Positions 6,857-8,821 of a stretch of 8,821 nt of DNA are shown piece by piece; the stretch's first letter is position 1; the number at the start of each line of letters is the position of its first letter. A model generated the notes under the pieces. That model saw only the letters and a program-made list of their open reading frames with translations, did no database searches and had not been told where the DNA came from. Source of the stretch: CAKSQF01 sp051868045 (GTDB lineage: Bacteria; Bacillota; Clostridia; Oscillospirales; CAG-272); the NCBI GenBank assembly GCA_051868045.1, contig JBJDZN010000028.1, positions 1 to 8,821 of the forward strand, written 5' to 3'. Made by a program: the position numbers and the translations under genes.

Positions 6857-8444
6857 GAAGTATTTTCCGGTTGCCCAATCCTCGTTTTTTCGGAAGAAGA
6901 GACGGTATGTCAGAGCCAATGAGGACATCTCGCTGGACATCTATGAGGGCGAGACGCTGGGGGTCGTCGGCGAGTCAGGATGCGGTAAATCCACGCTGGG
7001 AAGAGTGCTGCTTCAGCTTTATTCTCAGACAGCGGGGAATACCGTCTACTACGGCAAGACGCTGAAGGATCTGGCTCCTGACTATGTCAACGAAACCCTG
7101 ACACATCTGCCGAAATATCGGAAAAAGTATAATAAATGCTGTGAGAAGGTTGCCGGGTACGAAAAGAAGGTCGCTGATGTCGGCGGCGAAGAAAATGCGG
7201 ATTTTTATCTGCTCCAGGATTATAACCTGGCAAAATGCGAACAGAAGACGGCGTTGGACAATATCGTTAAGATCATCGGCGGATTTTTCGCAGTGGAGGA
7301 TACCGGCGTATTTGTTCCGGCCTTCCTGAAGCTCTTTCGTCTGGATCGCAAAATGAAGGCATTGAAGAGCAGTCGGGACGATCTCAGGATGAATCGGGAC
7401 CATCTTTCTCAGCTTTTGAAGGATGCCGGGAACCCCAACAGTATCCGATCAAAGATCGCTACTCTGGACGGCAAAATTTCAGGGATTTCTGAAAAGATAG
7501 CCGCACTTTCAGGCGAGGTTCAATCTGCCGAAGCAGAACTGGATCAGATTCGCTCCCGGTACGCTGACAGCGAGGAGTTCCGGAAGTATGAGGCAATGCG
7601 GGACGAGGGCGTTGACCTGTCCCGACTCAAGTATCATGAGATGCGTCTGCTCCGCAAGGATTTGCAGATCATCTTCCAGGACCCCTATTCCAGTCTGAAC
7701 CCCAGATTTACCATTGCTAACATCATTGAAGAGGGTTTGGTTACTCACAAATTCTATAAGCACGGCTCTCCTTTGCTTCGCAATCATATCGTCAACACCA
7801 TGGTCGAATGCGGACTTCAGGAGTATATGCTTCACCGTTATCCCCATCAGTTCTCGGGCGGTCAGCGTCAGCGGATCTCCATTGCGAGGGCACTGGCAGT
7901 GCATCCGAAATTCATTGTCTGCGACGAGTGCGTTTCTGCACTGGACGTTTCCATTCAGTCCCAGATCATCAACCTGCTTCAGGAACTGAAGGTAAAGGAA
8001 AAGCTGACCTACCTGTTTATTTCCCACGATCTGTCGGTTGTCCGACACATTTCCGACCGAATCTGTGTCATGTATCTGGGTAATGTGGTAGAATTGGCGG
8101 ATGCGGAGACCCTGTTCAGCGATCCCCGCCATCCCTATACGGTAGCCCTGCTGTCGGCAATTCCCACCACCGATCCCGATAGCCTGACCAAGGATCGGAT
8201 TCTGCTGGAGGGCAATATTCCAAGCCCCATCATGCCGCCGTCGGGATGTAAGTTTCACACCCGTTGCTATATGGCGTGCGAGAAATGTGAGCGTGTTCCT
8301 CCGCCTTTGCGGGAAATCGAACCGGGACATTTCGTAAGCTGTCATTTCCCGGAGAAGAAAATTGACGAGAACGGCAATTATCTCTTTGAACTTCCGGCAA
8401 TGGAGTCCAAATCGGTAAGAGTATCCGACGAAAAGGAAGCGTGA
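6816..8444 (+). CDS. oppF: OppF-type ATP-binding protein with an inserted coiled-coil hairpin domain
   Basis: Second cytoplasmic ATPase, 542 residues against a usual 310-350. Motifs: Walker A GESGCGKST (52-60), Q-loop with Gln288 in 'IIFQDPYSSLNPR', signature FSGGQRQR (346-353), Walker B 'FIVCDE' (366-371) with catalytic Glu371, D-loop SALD (374-377) and switch His404. Cys372 replaces the nearly invariant proline of the 'DEP' motif. The C-terminal cluster has C478, C484, C491 and C509, plus an extra C488. Between 'TVYYGKTLKDL' (76-86) and 'LKYHEMRLLRKDLQIIF' (271-287), where normal OppF has only a short linker, there are about 185 extra residues, annotated separately. Both flanks align with ordinary OppF and the frame is continuous, so the ATPase should be active. 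The gene starts inside oppD and ends 4 bases before the small membrane-protein gene. Confidence 0.95.
   Translation: MPNTKKLLSITNLKKYFPVAQSSFFRKKRRYVRANEDISLDIYEGETLGVVGESGCGKSTLGRVLLQLYSQTAGNTVYYGKTLKDLAPDYVNETLTHLPKYRKKYNKCCEKVAGYEKKVADVGGEENADFYLLQDYNLAKCEQKTALDNIVKIIGGFFAVEDTGVFVPAFLKLFRLDRKMKALKSSRDDLRMNRDHLSQLLKDAGNPNSIRSKIATLDGKISGISEKIAALSGEVQSAEAELDQIRSRYADSEEFRKYEAMRDEGVDLSRLKYHEMRLLRKDLQIIFQDPYSSLNPRFTIANIIEEGLVTHKFYKHGSPLLRNHIVNTMVECGLQEYMLHRYPHQFSGGQRQRISIARALAVHPKFIVCDECVSALDVSIQSQIINLLQELKVKEKLTYLFISHDLSVVRHISDRICVMYLGNVVELADAETLFSDPRHPYTVALLSAIPTTDPDSLTKDRILLEGNIPSPIMPPSGCKFHTRCYMACEKCERVPPPLREIEPGHFVSCHFPEKKIDENGNYLFELPAMESKSVRVSDEKEA
7077..7625 (+). other. Helical insertion in OppF with a coiled-coil hairpin
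   Basis: Residues about 88-270 of OppF. The first half (88-155) is charged and probably helical, with 'KYRKKYNKCCEKVAGYEKK' at 100-118. A short hydrophobic piece follows, 'IIGGFFAVEDTGVFVPAF' (153-170). The second half reads as two helices joined by 'DAGNPN' (203-208). In the second helix hydrophobic residues fall in an unbroken 4-3 heptad: I210, I214, L217, I221, I224, I228, L231, V235, A238, L242, I245, Y249. The first helix has a looser heptad (L176, M180, L183, L190, L197, L201). An antiparallel coiled-coil hairpin projecting from the beta subdomain of the ATPase is the natural reading. I recognise no named family. Confidence 0.75.
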
Positions 8445-8448
8445 GTCT

Positions 8449-8643
8449 ATGATCCGGAGACGCCTGAAAAAGTCCACCAAAAAAGAGGAAGAAGCGTTTG
8501 CAGAGCGGATGGAGTCCGAAAAAACGGGCTTCAAGGACACGCTTGCCATCCTCCTTGCCGCAGGACTGACCGTTGTTTTGCCCTGCCTGCTGGTACTCCT
8601 TGTCTTGGCATTTTTGATTTTCCTGATTTTCGGAGCGTTATAG
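8449..8643 (+). CDS. Small membrane protein of unknown function at the end of the opp operon
   Basis: A 64-residue protein I do not recognise. Residues 1-29 are strongly charged (MIRRRLKKSTKKEEEAFAER and on), and residues 30-64 are almost entirely hydrophobic (LAILLAAGLTVVLPCLLVLL and on to the end). The length of the hydrophobic part, about 34 residues with Pro45 in the middle, would suit one long membrane helix or a tight hairpin. The positive N-terminus predicts that end inside the cell. It is not a lipoprotein signal: there is no lipobox, and the hydrophobic stretch runs to the stop. AAGGAAG (8433-8439) lies 9 bases ahead of ATG, and only 4 bases separate it from the oppF stop, so co-translation is likely. 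It could be an accessory or assembly subunit of this transporter. That rests on position only. Confidence 0.72.
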   Translation: MIRRRLKKSTKKEEEAFAERMESEKTGFKDTLAILLAAGLTVVLPCLLVLLVLAFLIFLIFGAL

Positions 8644-8690
8644 ACAGGAAAGGTTGCATCAGACACGCTGATGTAACCTTTCAGCCTGTC
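8643..8690 (+). terminator. Stem-loop directly after the last gene
   Basis: AAAGGTTGCATCAG (8649-8662) pairs with CTGATGTAACCTTT (8668-8681), giving 14 pairs with one G-U around the loop ACACG. An outer stem, GACAGG (8643-8648) with CCTGTC (8685-8690), is offset by three unpaired bases. The structure begins at the stop codon of the small membrane protein. No T-run follows, so it may stabilise the 3' end or work together with the next hairpin instead of being a classic intrinsic terminator. Confidence 0.65.
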
Positions 8691-8821
8691 GAGAAAGTTT
8701 ACGCAACTACTGGAGGAAGGGGAAAACCATCTCAAACGCCGAAGTTTTTCCCCTTCCTCCAGACCTCCAACCCCTTTCCTTGGCTGGCGGTTTTCGAAAT
8801 TTATAGTTTATCAACACTCTG
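8682..8821. repeat. Possible intergenic repeat element with imperfect terminal inverted repeats
   Basis: The reverse complement of 8682-8697 (CTTTCTCGACAGGCTG) matches 8806-8821 (GTTTATCAACACTCTG) at 11 of 16 positions. Between them lie the perfect 17-bp inverted repeat and a downstream tract rich in CCTCC and CCCC that echoes its arm. This resembles the small non-coding repeats common between genes of gut Clostridia, an impression from memory. The 59 bases after the hairpin (8763-8821) contain no gene start I can support, and the right boundary coincides with the window edge. Confidence 0.25.
8710..8762. terminator. Perfect 17-bp inverted repeat downstream of the operon
   Basis: CTGGAGGAAGGGGAAAA (8710-8726) is exactly repeated in reverse complement at 8746-8762 with a 19-base loop. 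The stem is purine-rich on one side and pyrimidine-rich on the other, and ends in A/T pairs next to the loop. There is no T-run after either arm. It could end transcription weakly or block exonucleases, or it could be part of a repeated intergenic element (see the feature at 8682-8821). Confidence 0.7.

Noticed and set aside
5843..6940. Long antisense open frame (365 codons) over oppD
   Set aside because: OppD is certain on the + strand with every ATPase motif; the antisense product has no family character.
7509..8735. Long antisense open frame (408 codons) over oppF and the small membrane gene
   Set aside because: Same reasoning: it runs through both the oppF motifs and the two 3' hairpins and lacks a credible start.

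Overview
The window looks like a single peptide-transport operon from a Gram-positive bacterium of the Clostridia, most likely an Oscillospirales/Ruminococcaceae-type gut anaerobe. The substrate-binding lipoprotein has the style of anaerobic Firmicutes (for example the stretch 'AGYGKLGFRADFG', which I recall from clostridial homologues), Shine-Dalgarno sites are strong and purine-rich, and codon use is moderately GC-rich. The taxonomy is an inference from style, not from a marker gene. All genes lie on the + strand.

Layout: a near-perfect sigma-A promoter (62-90) carries a TGACAA/TTGTCA palindrome and an extra half-site. It is followed by a leader of about 165 nt with no gene. Then come oppA (262-2472, extracytoplasmic peptide-binding lipoprotein), a 350-base non-coding gap rich in stem-loops (2473-2822), oppB (2823-3845, permease), oppC (3858-5813, permease), oppD (5837-6856, ATPase), oppF (6816-8444, ATPase) and a 64-residue membrane protein of unknown function (8449-8643). 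Two stem-loops, the second a perfect 17-bp inverted repeat, close the operon (8643-8762). From oppB onward the genes are separated by 23 bases or less, or overlap, so they are almost certainly co-transcribed and translationally coupled.

Working model: OppA captures peptides outside the membrane and hands them to the OppB-OppC channel; OppD and OppF hydrolyse ATP inside. The core motifs of all five subunits are intact, so the transporter should work.

The unusual part is what has been added to this core. OppC is about twice the normal length because an RCC1-like, probably seven-bladed beta-propeller of about 310 residues sits in the extracellular loop between TM1 and the GTDxLGRD motif. OppF carries about 185 extra residues between Walker A and the Q-loop, including a coiled-coil hairpin with a clean heptad register. 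OppA appears circularly permuted: a segment resembling the usual C-terminal end of the SBP_bac_5 fold lies ahead of the normal N-terminal start. A small membrane protein is appended to the operon. OppB and OppD look ordinary, so the additions fall on OppC, OppF and the binding protein. This 'decorated' transporter is the best candidate for an undescribed system here. No mobile element, CRISPR array, tRNA or rRNA was seen.
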